Shown: positions 8,362-17,402 of the stretch, in pieces
How positions within the stretch are numbered: the first letter of the stretch is position 1
Layout of the letters: every line of letters starts with the position of its first letter
NCBI RefSeq assembly: GCF_004526235.1
Contig: NZ_CP038159.1
Location: 62,001 to 126,000, forward strand
Reading direction: 5' to 3'
DNA length: 64,000 nt
Origin: Sphingobacterium sp. CZ-2
GTDB lineage: Bacteria > Bacteroidota > Bacteroidia > Sphingobacteriales > Sphingobacteriaceae
The notes under the pieces: generated by a model
The model's database searches: none
Told to the model about the DNA's origin: nothing
What the model saw: the letters and a program-made list of their open reading frames with translations, nothing else
Made by a program: the position numbers and the translations under genes

Positions 8362-11121
8362 TTAGAATGAAGTTTTAAGACCTAGTTTGAAGGTTTTGCC
8401 TAAAGGAGGAGCACCAAAGTCTATATTTCTTAATAAGGAAATGTTCAAGCCATTTACTTCTGGATCGAAACCGGAATATTTTGTCCAAGTAATTAGATTG
8501 TCTGCACTTAGGTAAATCATTATATTTTTAAAAAACTGTGATGGTTTACCCTTTATGTTATAATGGAGCGAGCTTTGTTTTAATTTTAAGTAACTTCCAT
8601 CTTCTACCCAAAGAGAAGAAGATGCGCCGTTATTTGAAGGGTCATCTAAAACTGCTCTACTCAAGCCGTTACCTGTTTCATCATCCGATCGCCAGCGGTT
8701 TAGAACGGATGGGTCTTGATTGGCAAAATCCTTCATAAGATGCATTTGCTGCTTAAAGCTATTGTATATATCTGCACCCTGAGAAAAATTGAAAAGAAGG
8801 TTGAGTCCAAAATTTTTATATTGGAATGTTGTCGAAAAATAACCAAAAAATTTAGGTAAACCCGTTCCTATGATTTGCTTATCTAAACTGTTAATTATTC
8901 CATCATTGTTGATGTCCTCTATGACATAATCTCCTGGATAATATACTGTGCCATCTGATTTTTTTAAATTAACCTCTGATTCATTCTGAAATACTCCTAA
9001 TACTCTATATCCATAATAGGATCCCAATTGTTCTCCTTCTTTCGCAATTCCAGTTATATTGCCAATTGATTGTTCAATTGCACCATTTGGTAGAGAAGTA
9101 ACTTTATTTTTTAACGTTGAAACTGAAGTTGATAAATTCCATGCTATGTTTTCTTTAGCAATGATTTGTGAAGTCAGACCTAATTCAAGCCCTTGGTTAG
9201 TTATTGATCCAGCGTTTTCAAATCTATCTTGCAATCCTAATTCGTTTAGAATGGTTTTATGAGTTATAAGATTGGTAGTATGCTTAAAATAATAGCCTAA
9301 ATTTAATTGTAATCGATTTCCAAATGGCGTTATAATACTTTGTATATCATAATTGTCAGTTATTTCGGGACGAAGACTTGGGTTTGCAATATTACCAAAA
9401 TATACACCTCCATATCCGAAATAGTTTTCAGGATAATACTGGTTAAAATGGTAGAACCCTCTAACCTCATGGTTGCCATTTCTATTGTAACCTAAATTTA
9501 TACTCCATTTGTTCAATGGTTTTTCCTCCAATATATAAAAGTAAACTTTTGCGCCTGGGTAAATATTCCAGCGAGAATTTGAACCAAAATTTGAGGAACC
9601 TTGGACATTCAAAGAGGCGTTAAGACTTATTCTTTCATTCCAATGAAGAATACCTTCAGCAATGTAACTCATTAAATTTGATCTATACCTTGTGTTCGAA
9701 GCGCTATCAACAACCCCTTGTTGTAGTGTCTCGAAATCATCAGTTCCAGCGTTTATCTTTCTTCCAAATACACTTTTCTCTTCATAGGTTTCAATTGCTG
9801 CTTGTATGCTTGTATTATATTTTAGGTTTTCTGATAATTTCCCTGAATTGGAAAGTATACCATTCCAATTCAAATAAAATTCACTTGAGCTTCTTTGAGA
9901 GTTTTGTCGGATTCGGTATAAGTCAGGGACAATTCCTAATGCTGGCCGAAATTGTTTTTCAGATAAATTGAAATAAGAAATTGAAAGATCTGATTTCAAA
10001 TCCCAAGCACCTCTAATTTTCCAGTTTACTCCCATTACTCCATCAATTCGATTAAATTGATTTTTGTTAGAAAGGTTGTTAACAAGGGCAAGGGGATTGC
10101 TTAATCCAAGCGTGTCAACACTCGCCAGAATTCGACTCTGACTACCATCAGCATTTACGAAATTAGTTCCTAAAAATGGCGCTTTAGCACTTGCAATATA
10201 AATGGGGTGCGTGTTATAATCGGATCCAAACTCTTTATAATGCCCACTTGTGTTCGTGTAGGATAAATTGTTGTAAATAGAAATGTTTGGAGCCAACTGA
10301 TAATCTAAATTAAATCGAAGACCAATTCGTTCAAAATTAGTTTCTTTTATTAAACCCTCCTTATTGGTATAGCCAACAGCAAAAAGATAATTTGCATCAC
10401 CATCACCGCCTTTAAGTTTCAGGTGATAGTCTTGAAATACACCATCCCTTTTAATCATGTTTAACCAATCATTTTGAAAATTATATTTTGGATTACTTTC
10501 AGAAAATATAGGGTGTTGGTCTAATTGGGCTGGCGACATTCCTTCTTCTTGAAATCTAGACCATAAATAGGCTTTCATGCTTTGAGCATCCAATCGTGGC
10601 ACGTTTAAATTGGAGGAGATTAATCCATAATTAGATATGAAATCAACTTTCGTTCCACCAAATTCACCTCTTTCTGTATGTATTTCTAATATACCGTTGG
10701 ATCCTCGACCTCCAATTTTTGGCATTTCAAAACCAGAGGAAAGAACTTGAATATTATTGATGTCATTTGGGTTTAAAAAACCTAATCGATCTGGTTCAAA
10801 AGTACTTAAGAAAGTAGGATTTGCCCCAGAGTATCTCATAGGAATTCCATCTATATAAATTAAAGGGCTACTGGATAAATTAATACTATTTAGCCCACGA
10901 ATCATCAATACTGGGCTGGCTCCTAGATTCCCACTTTCCGATACTGATATGTTGGGCTTTTCATATAGTTTCCCGACAATAGATATGGTGGAAGGGGCAA
11001 TATCCAAACGATGTAGACTGTCTACTGTCGCAGGTTTTGCGGCTATATTTTGGGCATAAATACTGCTATTTGCCATAAGAATAGCAAAACAGATGGATAT
11101 GATATATTTTTTTGTAAACAT
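8362..11121 (-). CDS. SusC/RagA-family TonB-dependent outer membrane transporter (short form)
   Basis: 919 aa with a signal peptide ending SIYAQ. The plug domain starts almost at once (PVLMIRGLNSINLSSSPLIYIDGIP, residues ~68-92), followed by the 22-strand barrel. A SusC C-terminal signature is present (YLSADNLITWTKYSGFDPEV, then the terminal LKTSF). It lacks the N-terminal carboxypeptidase-like regulatory domain present in the other two SusC proteins of this window and is roughly 120-150 residues shorter. It imports ligands captured by the SusD partner. It is the second SusC in the same operon, 21 bp after the preceding fasciclin gene. Confidence 0.92.
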   Translation of the reverse strand: MFTKKYIISICFAILMANSSIYAQNIAAKPATVDSLHRLDIAPSTISIVGKLYEKPNISVSESGNLGASPVLMIRGLNSINLSSSPLIYIDGIPMRYSGANPTFLSTFEPDRLGFLNPNDINNIQVLSSGFEMPKIGGRGSNGILEIHTERGEFGGTKVDFISNYGLISSNLNVPRLDAQSMKAYLWSRFQEEGMSPAQLDQHPIFSESNPKYNFQNDWLNMIKRDGVFQDYHLKLKGGDGDANYLFAVGYTNKEGLIKETNFERIGLRFNLDYQLAPNISIYNNLSYTNTSGHYKEFGSDYNTHPIYIASAKAPFLGTNFVNADGSQSRILASVDTLGLSNPLALVNNLSNKNQFNRIDGVMGVNWKIRGAWDLKSDLSISYFNLSEKQFRPALGIVPDLYRIRQNSQRSSSEFYLNWNGILSNSGKLSENLKYNTSIQAAIETYEEKSVFGRKINAGTDDFETLQQGVVDSASNTRYRSNLMSYIAEGILHWNERISLNASLNVQGSSNFGSNSRWNIYPGAKVYFYILEEKPLNKWSINLGYNRNGNHEVRGFYHFNQYYPENYFGYGGVYFGNIANPSLRPEITDNYDIQSIITPFGNRLQLNLGYYFKHTTNLITHKTILNELGLQDRFENAGSITNQGLELGLTSQIIAKENIAWNLSTSVSTLKNKVTSLPNGAIEQSIGNITGIAKEGEQLGSYYGYRVLGVFQNESEVNLKKSDGTVYYPGDYVIEDINNDGIINSLDKQIIGTGLPKFFGYFSTTFQYKNFGLNLLFNFSQGADIYNSFKQQMHLMKDFANQDPSVLNRWRSDDETGNGLSRAVLDDPSNNGASSSLWVEDGSYLKLKQSSLHYNIKGKPSQFFKNIMIYLSADNLITWTKYSGFDPEVNGLNISLLRNIDFGAPPLGKTFKLGLKTSF

Positions 11122-11142
11122 GATATTTAATAGTCCAACAGG

Positions 11143-12591
11143 TTAATTTATAGGGATGAGTTCCAGAATGTCCAATAATAGGTCACAGCAATAACCAGGA
11201 GATTTATTAGTGCCAAAATCAAGAAATACAAAATTCAATTTTACGTCAGATCTTTCTTGAACTGTAATATCTCCACAATAATTAAAAACAAAGTAACTGT
11301 ACTCTTCAAAATCTCCATCTTTTTTGGCGAAATCCGTTAATTCTTTGACGATTTCCTCATTATAAATAGTCATAAATTTTCCTCTTGTTGCTGCCATTCG
11401 CTGCATAATTCTAATCCTATATTTACCAGCAGGAACATCTGGAACTGTAAGCCAAAAATAATCCCCAGCTTGAGTGGCATCAAATTGAACAATCATTAGT
11501 TTTCTGTCTTGATGATAACTTTGAGTCCCATTATTGAGTCTTATGGAAGCTGGTGGCGAAGTAAAAACATTTTGCTTTCCATAATTACTTCCTGGGGGAT
11601 ATAGGTTTAATCTTATTTTAGAAGGAACTGCTGGTGTAATTTGAAGGGGAGTGTCTAAGCTATGATATATACCATTTTGACCAATTTTATCGATTCCAAA
11701 ATTAGCAGATTGATTAAAGCTAAATTTTCCATTAACTTGATATTTCCCATAGTTATCTACAGAAAAAGAAAGAGCCTCTTTTTTATATAATGGATAAAAT
11801 CTTTGAGCAGTTAATAGGTTAAGATAATATCCAGAATCAGGGATAATATGGTAAGATGCCCAATCTTTTAAATTTTCTATTTCATTTTTATCAAAATTGC
11901 TTTTTTTAAGAGCATCATCAGTTTCGATTAACAAAGTAACCACGCTATCTTTTAGATATTTCGTAAGATCTGTTTCTTCAAAAATAGACAGCATAGTATT
12001 ATACTTTCCACTTTCAACTAGCATATCATAAATTGAAGATGTAGGAGGAGGTAAAACGGCATCTAGAATATTGATAAATCCATTGTTGAAATTTATATTG
12101 CTTTCGACAATAGTCGCCACATTATTCAGTTTAATGGCATTATATGATTCACTAATATCGGCGATTAGATATTTTAAGCTATAGGATGTTGGGGAAGGTA
12201 ATGGGCCGTGAGTAAATTCATTAGTATTGATTCGTTTATCCAGAAGATGGTATTTAAAATATGAAATCCAGAATTCTTTAGGGGCGTCTTTAATTTTTTT
12301 AATTGGTTTTCCATCTAAAATTAGAGTTTGAAACAATTTTTCAAATGCCGAATTATTTGGAGCGAATAGAGTATAAGAACCTGCAGTTTTCAATAAATTT
12401 CTCTGACCGACATACTCTGTCAATTCTTTGAACACACTTAATGTTTTGCTGCTATCTAGAAAATCCATGATCTGAATTTCATCAGTTGTATCGTATCGTA
12501 TATCTGAATATTTATCCTTGCACCCAAAGTGGATTAAAAATGCAAAGCTTGAAATCAATACCCAAACATATAGCTTTTTGAGGTTCACCAT
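11143..12591 (-). CDS. Fasciclin (FAS1) domain lipoprotein
   Basis: 482 aa. The N-terminus MVNLKKLYVW..IHFGCKDKY gives a lipobox Cys near 24. Residues ~40-175 form a FAS1 domain (SYTLFAPNNSAFEKLF is the diagnostic H1-type motif), with a weaker second copy at ~185-315. The C-terminal ~150 residues (YFWLTVPDVPAGKYRIRIMQ) look like a beta-sandwich carbohydrate-binding-like module. It sits between the first SusD and the second SusC, so it is part of the same operon. In Bacteroidota such proteins are probable surface accessory binding proteins; the ligand here is unknown. Confidence 0.85.
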   Translation of the reverse strand: MVNLKKLYVWVLISSFAFLIHFGCKDKYSDIRYDTTDEIQIMDFLDSSKTLSVFKELTEYVGQRNLLKTAGSYTLFAPNNSAFEKLFQTLILDGKPIKKIKDAPKEFWISYFKYHLLDKRINTNEFTHGPLPSPTSYSLKYLIADISESYNAIKLNNVATIVESNINFNNGFINILDAVLPPPTSSIYDMLVESGKYNTMLSIFEETDLTKYLKDSVVTLLIETDDALKKSNFDKNEIENLKDWASYHIIPDSGYYLNLLTAQRFYPLYKKEALSFSVDNYGKYQVNGKFSFNQSANFGIDKIGQNGIYHSLDTPLQITPAVPSKIRLNLYPPGSNYGKQNVFTSPPASIRLNNGTQSYHQDRKLMIVQFDATQAGDYFWLTVPDVPAGKYRIRIMQRMAATRGKFMTIYNEEIVKELTDFAKKDGDFEEYSYFVFNYCGDITVQERSDVKLNFVFLDFGTNKSPGYCCDLLLDILELIPIN

Positions 12592-12612
12592 GATTCAATT
12601 TATTTTATGTTT

Positions 12613-14139
12613 TTATTTATTCTTGTAATAATCCTTTTGAATTAATGCTTTATTATTTTCGATTTCTGTTTCATGATACGGCAAGAACCAACTTTCTGAA
12701 TTCAGAAGACGAGCTTTAATTACCTGATATTGGATTTTTAAAGAATTATTTTCTGCAGTTTTTTCTAACAATACACTTTCCATTCCTGGCCTACGCGCTA
12801 TACGTACTGCAGCGAACCATTCTTTTCCTTCAAATCCCAGTTCGAATTCTCGTTCCATTAACAGAAATCGCATAAATTCTACATCAGTTCCCATTGCTCC
12901 AGGGGTTAAGGCAGGAATATCACAATGCTTTCGGATTAAATTTATTCTTTCCTCAGCTTCTGCATATCTTCCAAGTTGGGCTAATGCTTCTGCTTCGATA
13001 AAAAGAATTTCTCTATATCGGTAAAAGATATAATTCATGTTTCTTCCTCCCGAAGGTCTATAACTTGGAACATAAGGAGTTTGTCCAGTCATTTTATATA
13101 TCTCATATCCGGACACCGCTGAATAATTTACAGGGGTCATATTAAAGGCTGCATAATTTTTTAAGCGGATGGTATCTGCACTCCAATTGATAAGATCTTG
13201 GGGAGGATAAAGTTCGAGGCCATCAATTTCAATGTTGATAGAGTTTGCAAGATATTTGGCGCCAGCACTAGTAGGTTGAAAATTTGCAAACCAACCGTAT
13301 ATTGGAGAAGAGAAACCTGTCTGTAAGTATTGATATTCAAATATACTTTCACTCGAGTTTCCTGGATTAAATATGCTAAACCAATCTTGAGGATCCACAA
13401 GCTTAGATTTGTAGTCTTCTAAAGACTCGCACAATTCAAGGCTTTCTTGGTATTGATTTCTCCAAAGTTTAACATCAGCCCAAATTGCTCTAACTGCATT
13501 TTTGGTTATTCGACCAAAGCGATCATTAATATTCTCAAAATCTGAGGCAGTATTAGCTAAGGCCTTTTCCAGATCCTTTTCTATAAAGTTTAGTACTTCT
13601 TCTTCTGCATGGGCCGCTGTATTGAATATTTGAGCATCTGATTCATAAGGTTCTTCCATGATTGGAACTTCTTTAAAGGCTCGAATTAAATAGAAATAAT
13701 TCAACGCACGTAAAGCATAAGCTTCTCCCATGAACATTTGAAGTTCACTTTCTTTAAATGTCTGATCATTTTGTAGGGCGGTTGGGGCATTTTTAATAAA
13801 TGAATTTATCCAGTTAATTCCCGTATATACTGATGCCCAACGAACTAAACCATTTGTCGGATAAATGTCATGTACCATGAACTGTCGATAATCGTTGCTA
13901 AACGAAGATCCAGGACCAGGGGTATATAGACTAGATCTTATGTCGCCCCAAACTTGAAATATATTGATGTTGTTATGAAGAGTAGCATACATGCCATTTC
14001 GTGATGCTAGAACCTGTTCTCTATTTTGCCAATATTCATCATGTACCAAATTGTCTGGAACTTCAACATCTAAAAACTTATCACAGGAAAGTAGTGAGTA
14101 GGAAAAAATGGCCAGGAAACATATAATTAATCGATTCAT
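12613..14139 (-). CDS. SusD/RagB-family surface glycan-binding lipoprotein
   Basis: 508 aa with lipobox LLSC (Cys19) in MNRLIICFLAIFSYSLLSC. SusD landmarks are WGDIRSSLY near 66, ALRALNYFYLIRAFKEVPI near 144, and the C-terminal MEREFELGFEGKEWFAAVRI. It is the partner of the SusC gene 21 bp upstream. It forms the first of two SusCD pairs in the sialic acid locus and should be the extracellular binding lid. Its cargo differs from the second pair, since the two SusD sequences are clearly divergent. Confidence 0.93.
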   Translation of the reverse strand: MNRLIICFLAIFSYSLLSCDKFLDVEVPDNLVHDEYWQNREQVLASRNGMYATLHNNINIFQVWGDIRSSLYTPGPGSSFSNDYRQFMVHDIYPTNGLVRWASVYTGINWINSFIKNAPTALQNDQTFKESELQMFMGEAYALRALNYFYLIRAFKEVPIMEEPYESDAQIFNTAAHAEEEVLNFIEKDLEKALANTASDFENINDRFGRITKNAVRAIWADVKLWRNQYQESLELCESLEDYKSKLVDPQDWFSIFNPGNSSESIFEYQYLQTGFSSPIYGWFANFQPTSAGAKYLANSINIEIDGLELYPPQDLINWSADTIRLKNYAAFNMTPVNYSAVSGYEIYKMTGQTPYVPSYRPSGGRNMNYIFYRYREILFIEAEALAQLGRYAEAEERINLIRKHCDIPALTPGAMGTDVEFMRFLLMEREFELGFEGKEWFAAVRIARRPGMESVLLEKTAENNSLKIQYQVIKARLLNSESWFLPYHETEIENNKALIQKDYYKNK

Positions 14140-14160
14140 GCTATAATTTTTTATTATTCA

Positions 14161-17100
14161 TTATAAATTAAACCTAAAGCCAAAAGTATATTGTTTAGGT
14201 GGAGCCGTGTAATTATCATCGATTCCGAAGAGGTAAACAGAGCCTTTTATTGGGACTTCTGGATCTACACCTAGGTAATTTGTCCAAGTGAGTAAATTAA
14301 ATCCGGTAACAAATAGGCTTAATTGTCTAATTCCCCATTTTTTTAAAAGATCATTGGCTTCATAAGTAAATGACAAAGATTTTAATCGCACATATGAACC
14401 GTCTTCTACCCAACGCGAGGAAGCTATCCGGTTCCAATCGCTACTTGGTTGGGCCCTGGGCATATCCGTTTTATCTCCCTGTCTTCGCCATCTGGAAAGA
14501 ATGGATTGTGCTTGATTTTTGGAATCAGACATTTCTTCCATTATGATTCGAGAACCATTGATAATGTCATTGCCAAATTGATATTGAAGGTTTAATGCCA
14601 AGGTAAATTGTTTATACCCAAGCGTATTATTCCATCCACCAAAAAAAGTTGGATTGGCATTTCCGATCTGTACTCGGTCAAGTTGGTTGATTATCCCATC
14701 ACCATTTAGATCTTCATAAATCATATCTCCCCCTTGAAACTGGTGCCCGGTTACAGAACCATATCTCATTATTTTCGGTGTTACTCCGTCTGCTTCAAAT
14801 ATTAAATTTCCTAGTGGATCCTTTAAATAAGCGTCTTCATCATGAGCATAAACTCCCAAAGCTTTATAGCCATAAAACGCACCGATAACATCTCCTTCCT
14901 GTAATTTGGAGGCGAATCCATTTCGAGTTGCGGAGAATGAAGAGGCATCAAAATTAGTTGGCAATTCAATGAGTCTATTTCGATTAAGTGCAATGTTAAA
15001 AAAGGATTTTAATCGTGGCTTATCTTTTTGTGCCTTTAAAACATCAATGGTAATCCCAAGTTCAATTCCTGAATTTTCTACTTTTCCGAAATTCACAAAT
15101 TGGTTTTCATAACCTAAAGTACTTGACAGCGTTTCTTTTAAAAGAAGATCGTTGGTTGTTTTTTTATAAATATCAAATTGTCCACTTATTCTATCCTTTA
15201 AGAAACCAAAGTCTAAGCCTAAATTGTACTCTGTTGTTCTTTCCTCTTTGATGTTTTCATACGCAAACTTATCCGGATAAATATAAGTTTCGCCTAAATA
15301 TCCCTCTCTTGTTGCATATGCTATGTCATATATATTATTAATTCTTGGAAGGTTTCCTGTAATTCCAAAGGCAAACCGAGGCTTAAGGGATGAAATCCAG
15401 GGTAGTTTTTCGAAGACTTTTTCTCTTGTTAGATCCCAAGCAGCACCAATAGCAGGAAATACGGTATAAGCATTTTTACTTCCATATCTTGAATCACCTT
15501 CAGATTTTGCAGTTGCAGTAATAAAATATCTGTCCATTAAGGCGTAATGCCCTTGAATGAACATGCCTATATATCGTTGATCAGAAAAACCGCCGCTAAT
15601 AGAAGATATCCTTGCAGATGCATCTGCGGATTTTAAATGTGGTGAACCGCCATTGAAATAGCGTATTTCCATATTATTACTTTTGTCCATACTAAGGTTT
15701 GCCACCCCCGTAATTGTTAAGCGATGATTTTCTGAAGTTATTGGTTTCCATAATAATTTGTTTACATTGTTTACCAATAATTGGTAACCTTCCGACTGAA
15801 GACCAGCGTTATAAAAACTCTCACCAGGGATAGCATCTGTTGCAAAGCTTGGCAAAAAATAATCGTCAGATGCTTCACGAAAATCGGTAGAAACTTGCAT
15901 GTTGAATTCTAAGTTTTCAAGTACTTTGTAATTAAGACTTGTTGAAGCCATTAGCCTGTTTGCTTTAGATAAAAATTGTGAATAATCGATGATAGCCAAA
16001 GGGTTATATCTTGAATAGAAAGATACTGAAGTGGCATCCCGATCCACAAAATGGTCTAATCCATTTTTAGAATACATAGGAAAATAGGCAGGAATTTGCC
16101 TTGCAATTCGTAATGGATTCATTTCGTTGTCTCCATTTATGTTATATGGATGCTTTGTGCCACGTTTATCAGTTAGGGAATTGGTATATGTCAAATCTGC
16201 TGTTACAGCAAATTTATCAGAGACACGATAATTTAGATTGAACCGAGTGTTAAATCGATCATATCCGGTACCTTTTGTTGTTCCATATTGATTGGTATAA
16301 CCTAATCCCCAATAATAATTTATTCGATCACCACCACCACTTAATGATGTGTTATATTGCTGGTATATTCCTGTTCTAGTTATCGCATCTATCCAATTGG
16401 TATTGTTGTTAAATTTCCAAGCATCTGCACGTGTTAAATCGCCTCTTAGCTCTGGAAGAGCAGTACCATTATCATTTCCCCCTGTCCAACGCTCAATGGA
16501 ATAAATACGATGTTCATCACCATTTAACATTGGGATAGTGCGAGGAACTTCCGAAATTGTAAAACGGCCATTAAAATTGAAAATAGGTTTTCCTCTTTTG
16601 CCTCTTTTCGTTCGGATTACAATTACACCATTCGCTCCTTTTGAGCCATATAATGCAGTAGCAGATGCATCCTTTAAAATATCTATTGAAGCTATATCCG
16701 CAGGGTCAAGGTCGCCGATGGGACTAAACCCAAAATCTGATATACTCTGTACAGAGTAATTATTTCCTATTACTTCTGCACCATCAATTATCCATAATGG
16801 ATCATTAATTCCAGATATACTGGATATCCCTCTGATACGTATAGAGGCAGCTGCACCAGGATCACCACTGTTTGATACTACCTGAAGACCAGGCGCCATC
16901 CCTTGTAAAAATTGATCAACAGAGACTACTGGAAGATTTTCTATCCCTTTCATGTCTACTGAAGCAATAGAACTCGAGAGTTCTCTCTTATTTATATTCA
17001 CAAAGCCTAAATCAGCATTTGGTTTTGAAGTTGCGACGATTTCAACTTCTTCAATCTGTTTTTTATCAACCATCATAATAATGGTTAAAGAGGAAGATAC

Positions 17101-17385
17101 ATTTGAAAGCTTAATCTCTTGTTTTAAATAACCTACATTTGAAAAGACAACTTTTGTTGCATTTGCTGGTATGTTTACTTGAAAACTTCCATCCTCTTCG
17201 CTTTTATGTGCACTTAAGATTAGATCATTGTTGTTGACAAATAGAATGGAGACTTGTCCAAATGGATTTGTTTGTGATTGATCATAAACTTTCCCTATTA
17301 ATTGCTTTTGCAAAGCAAATGCATTTTGAGTCATGAGTTGTATCATGAAAATTAGAATACAGCACCAACGAGTAAGTTTGTACAT
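14161..17385 (-). CDS. SusC/RagA-family TonB-dependent outer membrane transporter
   Basis: 1074 aa, full-length SusC. It has a signal peptide (MYKLTRWCCILIFMIQLMTQ...ALQ), a carboxypeptidase-like regulatory domain at ~28-112 (LIGKVYDQSQTNPFGQVSIL), and a plug at ~130-260 (GLQVVSNSGDPGAAASIRIR, then LKDASATALYGSKGANGVIVI). The barrel ends in F. It is paired with the downstream SusD (21-bp gap) and preceded by the fasciclin gene (17-bp gap). It imports oligosaccharides into the periplasm using TonB energy. Sialoglycan cargo is inferred from the sialidases and lyase downstream. Confidence 0.95.
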   Translation of the reverse strand: MYKLTRWCCILIFMIQLMTQNAFALQKQLIGKVYDQSQTNPFGQVSILFVNNNDLILSAHKSEEDGSFQVNIPANATKVVFSNVGYLKQEIKLSNVSSSLTIIMMVDKKQIEEVEIVATSKPNADLGFVNINKRELSSSIASVDMKGIENLPVVSVDQFLQGMAPGLQVVSNSGDPGAAASIRIRGISSISGINDPLWIIDGAEVIGNNYSVQSISDFGFSPIGDLDPADIASIDILKDASATALYGSKGANGVIVIRTKRGKRGKPIFNFNGRFTISEVPRTIPMLNGDEHRIYSIERWTGGNDNGTALPELRGDLTRADAWKFNNNTNWIDAITRTGIYQQYNTSLSGGGDRINYYWGLGYTNQYGTTKGTGYDRFNTRFNLNYRVSDKFAVTADLTYTNSLTDKRGTKHPYNINGDNEMNPLRIARQIPAYFPMYSKNGLDHFVDRDATSVSFYSRYNPLAIIDYSQFLSKANRLMASTSLNYKVLENLEFNMQVSTDFREASDDYFLPSFATDAIPGESFYNAGLQSEGYQLLVNNVNKLLWKPITSENHRLTITGVANLSMDKSNNMEIRYFNGGSPHLKSADASARISSISGGFSDQRYIGMFIQGHYALMDRYFITATAKSEGDSRYGSKNAYTVFPAIGAAWDLTREKVFEKLPWISSLKPRFAFGITGNLPRINNIYDIAYATREGYLGETYIYPDKFAYENIKEERTTEYNLGLDFGFLKDRISGQFDIYKKTTNDLLLKETLSSTLGYENQFVNFGKVENSGIELGITIDVLKAQKDKPRLKSFFNIALNRNRLIELPTNFDASSFSATRNGFASKLQEGDVIGAFYGYKALGVYAHDEDAYLKDPLGNLIFEADGVTPKIMRYGSVTGHQFQGGDMIYEDLNGDGIINQLDRVQIGNANPTFFGGWNNTLGYKQFTLALNLQYQFGNDIINGSRIIMEEMSDSKNQAQSILSRWRRQGDKTDMPRAQPSSDWNRIASSRWVEDGSYVRLKSLSFTYEANDLLKKWGIRQLSLFVTGFNLLTWTNYLGVDPEVPIKGSVYLFGIDDNYTAPPKQYTFGFRFNL

Positions 17386-17402
17386 AACGGTCAGGTAAAT
17401 TA

